Part shown: positions 21,240 to 32,799 of the stretch, in pieces
Layout: each line of letters starts with the position of its first letter
Position numbering within the stretch: the stretch's first letter is position 1
Assembly (NCBI RefSeq): GCF_022605725.1
Contig: NC_065554.1
Location: forward strand, 5,227,100-5,291,099
From: Anthonomus grandis grandis
Taxonomy: Eukaryota > Arthropoda > Insecta > Coleoptera > Curculionidae
Direction: 5' to 3'
DNA length: 64,000 nt
Position numbers and translations under genes: made by a program
Notes under the pieces: generated by a model
What the model was told of the DNA's origin: nothing
Database searches by the model: none
What the model saw: the letters and a program-made list of their open reading frames with translations, nothing else

Positions 21240-22311
21240 AGATTTTTTTTAATTTAACGCTTTTTTAGCATTAAGCTTGTTAAATTTAGCGTCCAAGGCA
21301 TACTTTAAAGGTTTTTATAAAATGTATTTATGAAATAATTAAAAAAAACGTTGCCATATGAGACCTATAGGCTTTAGTCCAGGATATTTAGGCCTTAATA
21401 CACATACTAAGCAAAAATATTAAAGAAATTAACTTTTTAAAAACATTTTGTACAAAGTCCACAACGGCTTGCAGTGATAAAGAGATTGTCAACAAAAAAG
21501 CTGTATCTAAATATCTTTTTGTTACCTAATTCGCTAGTTATTTATAAGAGAGGTACTGCCGGCTTTCCAACTATCTGTTCATGGTCTGGGATTTTTTCCT
21601 TGAGAAATTTCGTAGTTTATAAGGTATCTTCTGGAACGAAATGCTAAATAAGCTTTATTTTTGAATGATCTTTAAGTGTACGAAATTTGTTCATCTTGTC
21701 AGTTGGGTGAACCTTAGAATAATCGGTTTTTCATGTCATTTGAATTTTCTCAGTAATTTCTTTTGGACGGGACAACATTTACACTACTAAGGATAATTTC
21801 TATGAAAACTTAATTAATTGATAAACATTTTTGGGTTTCAGCTGTTTGATTTTTTAATTGCTGGATTCAGTCATAATCTTTTGCCACAAATCATCTCAAA
21901 TTTTAGCAGGTTTTATTTTTTAGGATCACTTCAGCCTTCATCTTCTGCATAGGTACTTCCAAATGCCTGTAGAATGAGTTTGCATGACACTACAACTTTA
22001 TTGCATTCTTGAACTAATCCTCCCATTATCTCATTATTAGCAAAAATAATTTCAGTAGTCTGTGATTCCAGTTATCTGCCAGTCTCGCCTCATCCTCGTC
22101 CGACAAATCTTTGTCGGTTAAAAAAGCACTATCCAATATCAGCTTAATGAATATTTCAAAAATATTTCTCTCATCAAGCAATCTCCAATGCTTCCTGAAG
22201 AGTTATTCCACTGAAATAAAGTGTATGATAAAAAAAATGCCACGTCTTCAGAAACGCCTAATAGACCCATATGGAAACACCTTGGTTTACAGTATAATTA
22301 TGATGTATATA
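21240..22311 (-). other. Possible minus-strand coding relic in AT-rich spacer
   Basis: On the minus strand about 22180-22040 reads DERNIFEIFIKLILDSAFL followed by a DKDLSDEDEARLADNWNHR-like segment. A neighbouring frame at 22030-21940 reads IMGGLVQECNKVVVSCKLIL. These are protein-like against the background, but I cannot assign them. Stops and frameshifts are frequent. The rest of the stretch is AT-rich without recognised features. Confidence 0.3.
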
Positions 22312-22830
22312 CAGGATGGTCCAGTTTAAACGTCATTAATTTTAATACGTTATAGAGAATTTAAAAAGAAATAGACTTTCATTGTAATTTTTTCTGTAAT
22401 TCAGATATGTTTAATAACAAAGATACAGGGTGTTAAGTTATGAATATTTATTTGTTTAGTTATCATAATTTTTAAACTACCGCTCAATTTTAATTAACTT
22501 TCGCATGCAGGTTATTGTAGTAAATTGTTAAATACTGATGAAGCCATTTTTTGGAAAAATTACCAGTGGCGTAATATACGAAGAGACTTGGTCTTTTTTG
22601 CTTCAAATCTGCGGGGTGATAAAATATTTTTTTATGTTATAAAAGGGGTGGTGCCATTCAGAATTTTGGGATTGGAGTGCATTGGGATCAAGGGGTAATT
22701 CACTCTATAAGCAAAATGTAGTAGTAGTTTTCCCTACCTGTATAACATTTGTACTAAATTGTGTTTTTTTATTTTTTTTTTATTTTCCGCACGAGATATT
22801 TGCATTGAAAGTTTTCAAATTGACACCCTG
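22312..22830. mobile_element. Mariner-type MITE, 519 bp
   Basis: It begins CAGGATGGTCC and ends TGACACCCTG, each bordered by TA (22310-22311 and 22831-22832). The end motif CAGGGTG is shared with the DD41D mariners in this window. An internal TACAGGGTGTTAAG lies near 22424, about 110 bp from the left end, as in copies A and C. There is no coding capacity. It is probably mobilised in trans by a DD41D transposase. Confidence 0.65.
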
Positions 22831-22832
22831 TA

Positions 22833-23560
22833 TGTAAGTCCGCTAAAAAGGGATGCAAAATAAACTGCGATATATTAATATAACTATAACTATTGAAAGT
22901 GTCACGATTTGCTTAATATAGTCAAGAGTCTTTGTGTTAATTTTTACAGGGCAATTTTCTTTATTAAAATTTTATAAGAAGTTCTATTTTGTTATGAAAT
23001 TATTTTTTTACAGATTTTACAGATACACCCACAAGTGTTTTATAAAAAATGTTGGTATTTAAGTTTACATAATAAATTTCATCAAAAGAGCGCGACTTCC
23101 GATCGCAGAAAATACATTATCGTTGACGGTAACTATATAATAAAAAAAAAAATTGAAATACTCCCCATATTCTCTCCTGCAACCCTTTGTGTGCCTTGTC
23201 ATGAACTGTCTGCGCTGCTTTATTAGCCAACTGCAACAATTCCCACACACTCACTACTACATCAAGCAATGATTAGGAAAGACGGGTTGGAGTGAGTGAT
23301 TTTACGAAAATCAGTTACAGAGATGCGGGATAAAACATACAGCTGATTGAACGTCGAGTGTGTTAAGCTAATCCGCTTGCTAGAGCTGCGATGTTTTTTG
23401 TACTCCATATCGACGACATAGAGGGTTCGTAATTAAAATCTAGTTACTGGTAATTTTTGTATGTGGAGCTATGTGGCAAAGGATATTAGGAGTAAAGGAA
23501 AATTTAATAAGAAAGTTTTGGGAATTTTTTAATTTTTTATTTGCATTTCCAATTTTTATT
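22833..23560. other. Spacer, no gene seen
   Basis: Partly less AT-rich (about 23080-23450), with short overlapping frames on both strands. None carries a motif I recognise. The left end of the piggyBac element at its right edge is degraded, so part of this stretch could belong to that element. Confidence 0.45.
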
Positions 23561-23567
23561 ACATATG

Positions 23568-25845
23568 TACTACTGATGGGTCCTTAGGACCCATAATAAT
23601 AAAATTGCCATAAAATTAATTAAAATCAATAAAAAGAAACTTTTATTAAAAAATTTAAAATTATTTTTCAGAACACTTAGGGCTATTTGCAATCAATGCT
23701 GCAAGAAATTATCTTGCAGCATTGATTGCAAATATGCAACTTACATATGTCACACTGGATGGCAGATTTCCTATCCTTGTTGGTGGGGCATATGGCACAC
23801 CTATTTCTTTTACTTTTTTCAGGAGGTTCTTGAGGCTGATCAGAAACTGGATTCGCAACCCCCAAAAGTTCAGCAATGAGGATTCGTCCATTTGAGTGCA
23901 CCTTCTTGTTAGCCATTCTAAGTCGCAAATGTTCATCTATTAATTGCTTCCCAAGAGTTTCGATAAATGAGTATCGTTTTATTTGTTTACCTTTTGATGC
24001 AAATTGGTACAATACTCGAGAATTTACACGTGCAGTGTTCAATATAGCAAAAAAAATTGCCATAGGCCAACGGTTACACATTTCGCATCTAATGCGTCAA
24101 CTCCAGATTTTGTTTCATTATAAAAATGAATTATCTCCGGCTTTGTTGTTTTTTTTTGGTTGTTTCGTTGACAGAATTGTCATGATGCATAGCTAGAAAG
24201 TAATATAATGCTTTCACATTTTTTTGGCACATAGCTCACTATAGTGGTTGAAGAAGTAAATCCAAATGTTGGTGGTACAGATTTTTTATTTTTTAGTAAG
24301 GTTCTCACGTACGTCAAACTGTTTTTCCTGAGTTCGTCGACGAGTTCCACTGAACTATACCATATGTCCCCAGTGATGTTCCTGTTGGTGCCTTTAACAC
24401 ACTCCACAAGCCTAAGAACCACTGTTGTTGGATTTGATAATGTAGGCTTTTTTGCACCATCAACTTTTATTTTGGAACCGGCATAAATCTCTGCTTCTAC
24501 GAGATAATGCGTTTTAGTGTCAGTCAAAACCTGCACTTTAATTCCATATTTGGCAGGTTTGTTCGGAATATACATCCGAAATCCACACCTTCCTCGAAAC
24601 GGTACAAGCATTTCGTCTTGAGTTAGGTAAATTCCTGGTGAATAACATGACTTTGATCTAGCTACAAACTCATCAAATAATTCCGACACAGCGGCCAGCT
24701 TATCAGCTTTTACTCTTTCTTTTCGGGTTTCTACATTGTCAAATCTGAGACAGCTCAATAAAAACGAAAATCTGGCCAGACTCATAGTAGCACAAAAAAT
24801 AGGTCTTCCTGTCCCATCTGTTGCCCACATAGAATGGACGTCTTCATGATTAGATTTAAAGATGGACTGAAGATACAATAACCCAAAAAACGCCTTGATT
24901 TCACAAATGTTGGTATTTTCAGTAAACGAAGGCCAAAATTTAGTTTGTGACTGAGCAAACCATTTAGACTTTTTATAGTTTTCTCTGGTGGAGGTTATCT
25001 TCAAATTGGTAAAATCAACTAACTTTTGTATCATCTCATTAGAAACTAGTAGACTCCAAGCATCTACAGGCTAACGTGGAGGATTATTACGAGCAGGACC
25101 AATAAGGCCAGGCAAGATAGTAACCAAATTATGAGCAGAAGTCCTACCTCTAATACCTGCAGTTTTTGACCATTTGGTATTGTCTTTCCCATACCAACTT
25201 TTTCTGATGGGCAACTCTTCTTCTTCCGAATCGGAGTTTTCTTGCTCTGTTTCGGAATTGTGGTCGCTCAGTATTTCATTGTCCACTTCATTCTCGTCAC
25301 TCTCTTCAGCCAATCTTTCTAGTTCTTTTAACACAGCTTCTCTGTTTGGAACACCAACGGATACACTTTTCTTGCTCAAGCCTATTTGGTTTCAGTCTTC
25401 CATACTTTCCCAAAAGTCTTCAGACTCTAAAATATTTTTTAACGCATCTTCTGAAAATGCCCTAGAACTAGGCGCCATTGCGTTGCATTTACTAAAAGAT
25501 AGTAAAAAACACATTCTATATCTATTTAACTTATATCTTATGGCCACTAGTACCTATTCTTGTGAAATAGATAAATACCTTGCAAAAAATAACAACGAAA
25601 TAGATACTTTCAAACCAATAAGCAGTTATTAACTTGTCGCGTATTTACTACTGATGGATCCTTAGGACCCAGTAATCACTGCCTTCGAACCTCGCTGACA
25701 CGAACGAATACTGTATGAATCTATGCCGGCGAAATCACGCATATGGTATTGCGGCGGAGTACCGAGACAGCGAGTATCCAATGTTGCCAAACTTAAAAAA
25801 TATACCCTATTTAAAAATAGGATGTCAGTAGTAGCTACGGGTTAA
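23568..25845 (-). mobile_element. piggyBac-like transposon 1
   Basis: The right end reads inward on the minus strand as TTAACCCGTAGCTACTACTG (from 25845), a TTAA plus CCC terminus as expected for piggyBac. The left end is degraded. TACTACTGATGG-type sequence starts at 23568 without a flanking TTAACCC. A near-perfect palindrome, ATGGGTCCTTAGGACCCAT (23576-23594), is repeated as ATGGATCCTTAGGACCCAG at 25654-25672, each preceded by TACTACTG. The gene lies between these palindromes on the minus strand, with its 5' end on the right. Confidence 0.75.
23683..25379 (-). pseudogene. piggyBac transposase (DDE_Tnp_1_7), frameshifted
   Basis: The N-terminal part (25379-25071) is an acidic region with a DSEEEELPIRKSWYGKDNTK stretch. 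The core (25034-24180) is open for 284 codons and includes FFGLLYLQSIFKSN, QDEMLVPFRGRCGFRMYIPN (first Asp) and NITGDIWYSSVELVDELRKN (second Asp). After a stop and frameshift, IIHFYNETKSGVDALDAKC carries the third Asp region, then MAIFFAILNTARVNS. The C-terminal cysteine-rich domain (23835-23683) has CAICPTNK, CDICKLHIC and CSIDC. All three acidic positions can still be seen, so the copy decayed by a few stops and frameshifts rather than by core deletion. The enzyme excises at TTAA without a footprint. Confidence 0.85.
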
Positions 25846-26758
25846 ATAAATTAAAATATTATTTCAGTAGTGACACCCCAAAGTTTTATTTTAACTAATA
25901 TTATTTTCGTAAGAACTATATAACCCATCAAGTAGGGTGCGGCAAAGCAAAGTGAATATACATGTAATACATAAAAAAATAGTACTTACATAATCAAAAA
26001 AAATGAAGTAATAAATTTATATTTTTTTAAATCAATTATTGGATTTAAAAAAGAGAGAAGATTAAAAACTAAAAATTATTTGCTACTTGCTCCAAAATTT
26101 CCTTCATTATAAAACAAAACAAAAAATTTAATAATTTTTTTATTTAAATTTGTACGTAACTGTGTCAATTATTTATTTGCATTTTGAAATACTTAAATTA
26201 GGTCTATTTAGTGGTATTGTATCATTTTTACTGTACTTTTAGATCTGAATGAAAAGACTCAATATACAGAAATATTTAACTGATACATTACGGATATATT
26301 ACACTTCTATTAAACACGCACATACTTGAAACACGATGACTTAAGAATAGTAGAAATAATTATTTACACTGTGTTTATTTAGCTGTATCTAGGCCTTAGA
26401 TATTGGTCAGACCACTATAGTGTAGTTCTCCGGTATGACAAAAATCGCCTGAGGGTACTTTAAGACTAGCTAAAAATATTGCCCATTAAAACACCTACTA
26501 TGTTCGAATTTAACAAATATTTAAAATGTTTGCAGGTTCCTAATTAGTTCTGCTTCTATTTCGTCTTCAAAATTGGCGATTCAGTTATCACTTCGCTTCG
26601 TTAAGCCGAGGCTACACGGAACGTTTTGTCGTCAGATTTACTTGTTCATGCCAAATTTATAATAAAATACGTTACGTGTAGACGGCAAGTTGAATGTTTT
26701 GCATAAATTGAATGAGGTTTAACAAACTCGCAAAAGAGGGACAGGTTTCAGCTTTGTG
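25846..26758. other. Spacer, no gene seen
   Basis: AT-rich to about 26550. Then a short GC-richer stretch has GCTACACGG (about 26612) and CGTGTAGACGG (about 26675) in inverted arrangement, perhaps a decayed transposon end. No coding motif. Confidence 0.45.
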
Positions 26759-26760
26759 TA

Positions 26761-29563
26761 CAGGGTGGCCAAATAAGAATGCGAGGTACTGTATCTGGGA
26801 AACTATTCATCGTAGAAGCTTGCGATAAAAATTTTTTTTAATAAAATGGCCAAAAGAATGACCTGGAAAATATTTTCAAGTTTCTAAAACGGCCGCTAGG
26901 GGGCGCAACTGCAATCTTGAACCTAGAAATCTGATGTTTCTGTAAATTTTGCTGAATTAACCTAAAAAAAAAATAGCTGATTATTAAAGTAGAGACTAAT
27001 CCGAACCTTTTTTATTTAAATAGTTTTGCTGTATCTCTAAAAATAAAGTGGTGGGGGGTGTTCAAAAGTTGGCTTAAAACACACCCTGTATACTAAAAAC
27101 GCCTTAGCCGATTTTATCAAACTTGGGCTAGTTGAAAAGTGCTATTATCAAGCTACGAATATTATTATATTTCATGTTTTTTTAGTTTTACATCTCGCCG
27201 CTAGAGGGCTTTTTTCGGCTTTCTGACACAAATGACTAATTTTCTCAAAAAACTTAAATGCAATGGTATAAATTTTTTTATACAAAAAAATAGCTTAATT
27301 ACGCCTAAATATGCTTGCGAAAACCGCATTTTAATATTTTCATCCTAACCTAAAATTTAGGCCAAAGAAAATTTTATATGGAAATCCCTTAATATTTATA
27401 AAAACTACAAAATAATTTATTTCGAATTTCTTTTATAATGTAAGTTGTGGCCCTATAAAGGACCGATTTTAAAAAGAAAGGGTTTTAATGCCCCCGTAAA
27501 TGCTCGAAATGCTGACCATCACGCTCTATGCATTGCTGAAGCCTCTCATGGGTAGATAGAACTGCAGCTTCAATTTCGGCTCTCGGTATGGTATGTATTG
27601 CATTACGAATGCGGTTTTTCATATCTTTTCTAGTCGTAGGCTGAGTCTGAAATACAATGTCCTTTAACCGCCCCCATAAATAGAAATCAAGACAGGTTAA
27701 GTCTGGGGATCGCGGAGGCCATGGAAACAGGCTTCCTCTTCCAATCCACCGCTGTTGAAAAATGTTATTAATATGCTCTCGCACATTCCTAGCAAAATGT
27801 GCTGGACAACCATCCAACTGCGAAAAAAAATTTTGCCGGACTTCCAGTGGCACATCTTCCAGCAACAACGGTAATTGATGTACCAAAAAGTCGAAAAAAA
27901 CATTGCCATTTAGAGATTGCTCAAAAAAATATGGTCCAATAAAGTTGCCTCCAAGTATACCACACCACACATTTAAACTCTAGCGCCCTTGGTGCTGAAC
28001 TTCACGCAACTAATGCGGATTTTCTGCAGACCAATAATGCATGTTATGCAGGTTGGCTCTACCGTCACTATTAAATGTGGCTTCATCGGTTCAAAGAATT
28101 TTAAATAAAAAATCTCTGTCCTCGCGTATTATGCCTAATATCCAATGGCAATAGTCCAACCTACGGTCAAAGTCTCCTTCATCCAATGCCTGATGTAAAT
28201 TAACATGATATGGGTGCATTCTATAAATATATTAAAAAAAAAGCTGAACTAAATAAATCCATATATGGCGATGGCTATTAGAATTTACCTATTGTCCTTC
28301 AAAATATTTTGAATCGTTGTTCTTGATATGCCTAATTCAAGGGATAATGCTCTTGTGCAAACATGAGGATTTCCTTCAATATATCCCAGTACGCTGTTAA
28401 TATTGTCCACATTTCTTCTAATTCTTGGCCGTTGAAACCTAGGCCAAAAACTACCATTGGCTCGTAAGTTCGCCACTAATCGGGGAAAAAATCTAACATC
28501 GCAAGGACTTCGATTTGGATATCGAGCAGCATAAACTCTTTTTGCTACTGCAGCATTTTGAAGACATTCAAAACAAACCGCAAGCATATCAACAGCTTCA
28601 TCGTTCGTAAAACGCATTCTGCAAAAACAAAAAATGCTTAAGTAACGTAAAACTTTTGACAACTTACTATTGACAATTTGAGGAATGTTTATAATTTGAG
28701 TAGACATTTGTTTTGTTGCATTCCATGGCCTGCTTTCTAATAATTATTTTTTTCGTATTATATCCATAGTGAATATATAACATAAAATAGGTCTGATTTC
28801 TGATATAAACATTATTAATACTTACCTTTTAGTGATATTAGGTAATATTTTCAAAAATGGTAAATTTTGTTTTCAAAAGTAGTGAATTTTAAAAAATTCC
28901 AAAATAATTAGTATAAAAAAATTAAAATTTAAGGGTATAAATATGATATACTTTGGCCTATATTTTAGGTTAGGAACCATATATCGAGTTGCGGTTTTCG
29001 CAAGATTATTTCGACATCATTTAGCTATTTTTCTATGAAAAAAAATCATATCAAAATATCAACGCATTTAAGTTTTTTGAGAAAATTAGTCATTTGTGTC
29101 AGAAAGCCGAAAAAAGCCCTCTAGCGGCGAGATGTAAAACTAAAAAAACATAAAATATAATAATATTCGTAGCTTAATAATAGCTCTTTTCAACTAGCCC
29201 AAGTTTGATAAAATCGGCTAAGGCGTTTTTAGTATACAGGGTGTGTTTTAAGCCAACTTTTGAACACCCCCCACCACTTTATTTTTAGAGATACAGCAAA
29301 ACTATTTAAATAAAAAAGGTTCGGATTAGTTCTACTTTAATAATCAGCTATTTTTTTGTTAGGTTAATTCAGCAAAATTTACAGAAACATCAGTTTTCTA
29401 GATTCAAGATTGCAGTTGCGCCCCCTAGCGGCCATTTTAGAAACTTGAAAATATTTTCCAGGTCATTCTCTTGGCCATTTTAGTAATAAATTTTTTTATC
29501 GCAAGCTTCTACGATGAATAGTTTCCCAGATACAGTACCTCGCATTCTTATTTGGCCACCCTG
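26761..29563 (-). mobile_element. DD41D mariner-type transposon with ~540-bp TIRs, copy B
   Basis: The left end is CAGGGTGGCCAAATAAGAAT and the right end is its complement. TA lies at 26759-26760 and 29564-29565. The inverted repeats run about 540 bp (to about 27300 and from about 29040) and are close to identical, including a GCGCCCCCTAGCGGCC block. Each arm has an inward-facing CAGGGTG motif about 320 bp from its end (ACACCCTGTATA at 27081, TATACAGGGTGT at 29233). The first 327 bp of each arm therefore looks like a complete MITE. The transposase gene is on the minus strand. Confidence 0.85.
27485..28617 (-). pseudogene. DD41D mariner transposase with one intron, copy B
   Basis: The likely start is the ATG at 28617 (MRFTNDEAVDMLAVCFECLQ), just after a possible 3' splice site TTTTGCAG. 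Exon 1 has the DUF4817-type block AARYPNRSPCDVRFF and the second helix-turn-helix LSLELGISRTTIQNIL. A 68-bp intron (28288-28221, GTAAATTC ... ATTTATAG) splits an Arg codon exactly. Exon 2 starts with MHPYHVNLHQALDEGDF. It carries TDEATFNSDG (first Asp), SQLDGCPAHFARNVREHI (second) and PRSPDLTCLDFYLWG (third). Between the second and third I count 41 residues, hence DD41D. Three in-frame stops (before TDEATF, in NPH*LREV and before SLNVWC) make it a pseudogene. The last 160 codons are open. Confidence 0.85.
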
Positions 29564-29717
29564 TACTATGCAAATCAATGCTTTATTTAGCTTCATCACT
29601 CTCTAAATAGATATTAAGAAAAATGTGACAGACTCGGTAACAGGTTCCTTTCAACTAACAAAAAAAATGTGACATGTGATACATCATTGAATTTGTAATA
29701 AAAAATGGAATCAGATA

Positions 29718-30047
29718 CAGGGTGTACTTTCTTTTCGCGCCATATAAAAAAATTTAAAAAAAAGCCCCATCACGTACTACATCAAAAGTGTCAAAAGTGA
29801 GAAAGTGTCAATAGTTTTTTGATATCTTTTAAAGCCAGGAAAAAATTAAGTCGATATTGGCAAATTTCCGTTTTTTCCAAATATCTCAGCAGGCCATGGA
29901 AATTTTTGTTTCCATGGTCAACATAAAGTTTCTCAACGGCATGTAAATACGCTTCAAAGTGCACAACTTTTTCCTAATTTAACCGAAGCTGTATCTCCAA
30001 CAGGTACCGAGATCCCCATGCTTAGGATTCTTATCTTGGACACCCTG
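29718..30047. mobile_element. Mariner-type MITE, 330 bp
   Basis: It begins CAGGGTGTAC and ends GGACACCCTG, with TA on both sides (29716-29717 and 30048-30049). There is no coding capacity. The right end reads inward as CAGGGTGTCCAAGATAAGAA, close to the copy B terminus. It was probably moved by a DD41D transposase. Confidence 0.7.
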
Positions 30048-30049
30048 TA

Positions 30050-30603
30050 TAGAACTACCAGAATACCTTCAAGAAATTAAAAAAAAAAATTAGTTGGGAT
30101 AAGATAGAAGTATTGGGTTGCTTTAACATAATATTAACTAGGGAGGATATACCACTTTAAGCTAAAACTTACGGAAATATAATATGACACTAGGAAAATC
30201 ATTAAACTATTAAGAGTTAATTTTAAGAATATTTATTTCTTTTAAAAATTATTTTGACGATCTTTTAACTCCTAATCTTTTCATAATATCTCTTTAGTAA
30301 TCTTAGAGGTTTTTTAGGGGTAATTTAGAGGTTCTCCAAATAATTGTCTAGATATTAATTGCAACTTATAAAAAATAGTAGACGTGATAGGTAACCTGAC
30401 TGCCCATTTAAAGGTTTATCATTTTAGTCAATGCTTGGCTGTTAAAAAAAAAAGAGATAACATATTCTTATTACCCAGGGAAATTTTCAATAAATTATTT
30501 GAAAAAATCAAAGGCATTAATCTTAAAAACATATATATAGAGTTATTTTGCAAAACTAAAAACGTCTTACATAGCTCTAAATGTCGTTGGTACTCCTACA
30601 TAT
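30050..30603. other. AT-rich spacer, no gene seen
   Basis: An open frame at 30384-30605 has no recognisable motif and overlaps the start of the direct repeat. I see nothing else. Confidence 0.5.
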
Positions 30604-30768
30604 AGTCTTTAAATATTCAACTCATATTATTTTAATTTATTTTGTGATCCCTATTTTAATTATACAACTTTGTGTATTAAATTATAAATTTGTAATGGTA
30701 TAAACTTAAAAAATATGTTCCACTAATATAAAATGCTATAAATAAAATTACAAATAAATTTATATACA
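30604..30768. repeat. ~160-bp direct repeat, left copy
   Basis: AT-rich segment starting TATAGTCTTTAAATATTCAAC, repeated at 32640-32799 on the other side of mariner copy D with about 85-90 % identity by eye. Both copies end exactly at a TA followed by a mariner TIR (copy D here, copy C at the right repeat). Confidence 0.75.
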
Positions 30769-30770
30769 TA

Positions 30771-32637
30771 CAGGGTGTTTGTTTGAAAACTTCACGGATC
30801 ACGGATTTATCGAAAACCACTGTTTAAAAAAAAACGCCGAAATACGTCAAAAGGTTTGTCAAGGGGGACAAATTTGTAACCTAAAATTTCATCACCCCCT
30901 TTTACCCATTGCCCTCTAGGGTCATCCCCTTAAAAATTTTATATAGCAAGGGGTATCGAGTAATAGCTTCTTTAAAAGGTCTTTCGAAGTCTTTTATTTT
31001 GACGTTTGATTTTTTAAAATCAAACGTTTAAATGAAAAAACTAAATAACAACCTGAATCTTTTTCCGCATTCTTTTCATCAACACAGATATCCTGGGCGA
31101 ACTGTATTTATTGTTATACCTGCTTAGTTATTTATAGTTAGTTGCTAAGGAAAATAAATAATTTATTTTGTTGTCAGTTACATTTGTGACAGTCTTGGAA
31201 TAGTGAAAATTTATTTGTTGAATTGAAGATTTTACTTCTAAAATGGTCTACACATTAGCCGAAAGAGTGGAAATTATTCTAATTTAAGGTGCCCAAAATC
31301 AATGTGCTCGGCAAACTGCCGTCACGTTTAACGCCAGACATCCAGAGAAGATAACTTCGCACAGGTACGTTTTGGACCTTGTTACTAAGTTTACTGAAAC
31401 TGGATCTATTGCAAATAAAAAGCGTGATCATCGGCGATTTTTGGATGAAGCCGCTCAAGTTGAAGTTTTGGGTCATTTTGAAATAAATTCTAATACTTCA
31501 TTATGCAAAATTATTGCTGCCATTGGTATTTCATTAGGCTTTGTTCACACATTCAAAACGAAAATATTGCAAGAGTTAACCGAAGACGATTTCGATAGGC
31601 GAGTTGAGTTTGTGTTTGTGAAAAAATTACTGAAGAGATTAATGATAATACTATTCATGTAAAGAATATCTGCTTCAGCGATGAATGCACATTTTATCTA
31701 AATGGATTTGTCAATAAGCATAACTGTAGATATTGGAGCAATGAAAATCCTCATGCATTTGTAGAAGGGCATACCTAGTACCCTCAAAAAATTAATGTAT
31801 GGGCAGGCATTTTAGGAAATAAAGTGATTGGGACATTATTTATTAACGAAAATTTAACTAGAGACATTTATTTGGATATATTGGAAAATACCATCAATCC
31901 GCTTATCACTGAATCCATGGAAAACCAAGTTGATGATGATGGAAACCCTATATTTGATGAGGCTGAAATATATTTCCAGCAAGACGGCGCTTCTCCTAAC
32001 TATGTTCTTCCCGTTCGGCAATGGCTAGACGACGAGTTCCCAATTAAATGGATAGGGAAAAGGGAGCCTATAGAATGGCCTGCTAGATCTCCTGATATAA
32101 CGCCGTTAGACTTTTTTCTATGGGGTCATTTGAAATCTATTGTGTTTACTCCCCAACTTGAAAGTTTGGATGAACTTCGTTAACGCATCATCGACAGCTG
32201 CCATGATATCGCACAACATGTTTTTGAAAATGTCCGTCAGGAATTTAAACATCGCCTATATCATTGTTTGGCCAAAAACAGGCAACATTTTGAATACTTA
32301 TTGAAACATATACTGATATTTTTATGTTTTTGTTTTCTATCTGAACAAATTAAGATAAACAAAGATTTTTCTAATTTTCTCGAAAACGAATCAACTGATT
32401 TAAAAAAATCAAACGTTAAAATAAAAGACTTCGAAAGACCTTTTAAACAAGCTCTTACTCGATATTCCTTGCTAATTTTTAAAGGGATGACCCTAAGGGC
32501 AGAGGGTTAAAGGGGGTGAAGTAATTTTAGGCTGGAAAGTTGTTCCCTTTGAAAAACCGTTTGACATATTTCGGCGTTTTTTTTAAACAGTGGTTTTCGA
32601 TAAATCCGTGATGGGAAGTTTTCAAATTAACACCCTG
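30771..32637 (+). mobile_element. DD41D mariner-type transposon, copy D
   Basis: The left end is CAGGGTGTTTGTTTGAAAAC. The right end reads inward as CAGGGTGTTAATTTGAAAAC. TA lies at 30769-30770 and 32638-32639. The inverted repeats extend about 240 bp and include AAAGGTCTTTCGAAGTCTTT and its complement near 32430. The element lies exactly between two ~160-bp direct repeats. It encodes a broken transposase of a lineage different from copies A and C. Confidence 0.85.
31243..32310 (+). pseudogene. DD41D mariner transposase, copy D, broken
   Basis: The start at 31243 reads MVYTLAERVEIILI and then a TAA. The helix-turn-helix block continues with ARQTAVTFNARHPEK and the second domain with LCKIIAAIGISLG. 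A frameshift near 31612 separates FDRRVEF from CEKITEEINDN. The first catalytic Asp is in ICFSDECTFYLNG (about 31670-31705), the second in IYFQQDGASPNYVL and the third in ARSPDITPLDFFLWGHLK. I count 41 residues between the last two, as in copies B and C. A TAA interrupts after ESLDELR (32181). The last family motif is NRQHFEYLL (about 32277-32303), but the expected stop is missing and the frame runs on into the TIR. Confidence 0.8.
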
Positions 32638-32639
32638 TA

Positions 32640-32799
32640 TAGCCTTTTAATATTCAACTCATATTATTTTAATTTATTATATAATCCCTATTTTAATCAT
32701 ACAACTTTGTATATTAAAAAGTTGTGCGAGTATAGACTTAAAAAAATATGTTTCACTATTATCAAATCCTATAAATAAAATTACAAATAAATTTAAATA
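32640..32799. repeat. ~160-bp direct repeat, right copy
   Basis: This copy starts TAGCCTTTTAATATTCAACTC immediately after the TA of copy D and ends immediately before the TA of copy C. It matches 30604-30768. The open frame over it is a chance frame. Confidence 0.75.

Noticed and set aside
25174..25632. 152-codon plus-strand Ser-rich frame
   Set aside because: It is the antisense of the acidic N-terminus of piggyBac 1 and continues into non-coding DNA.
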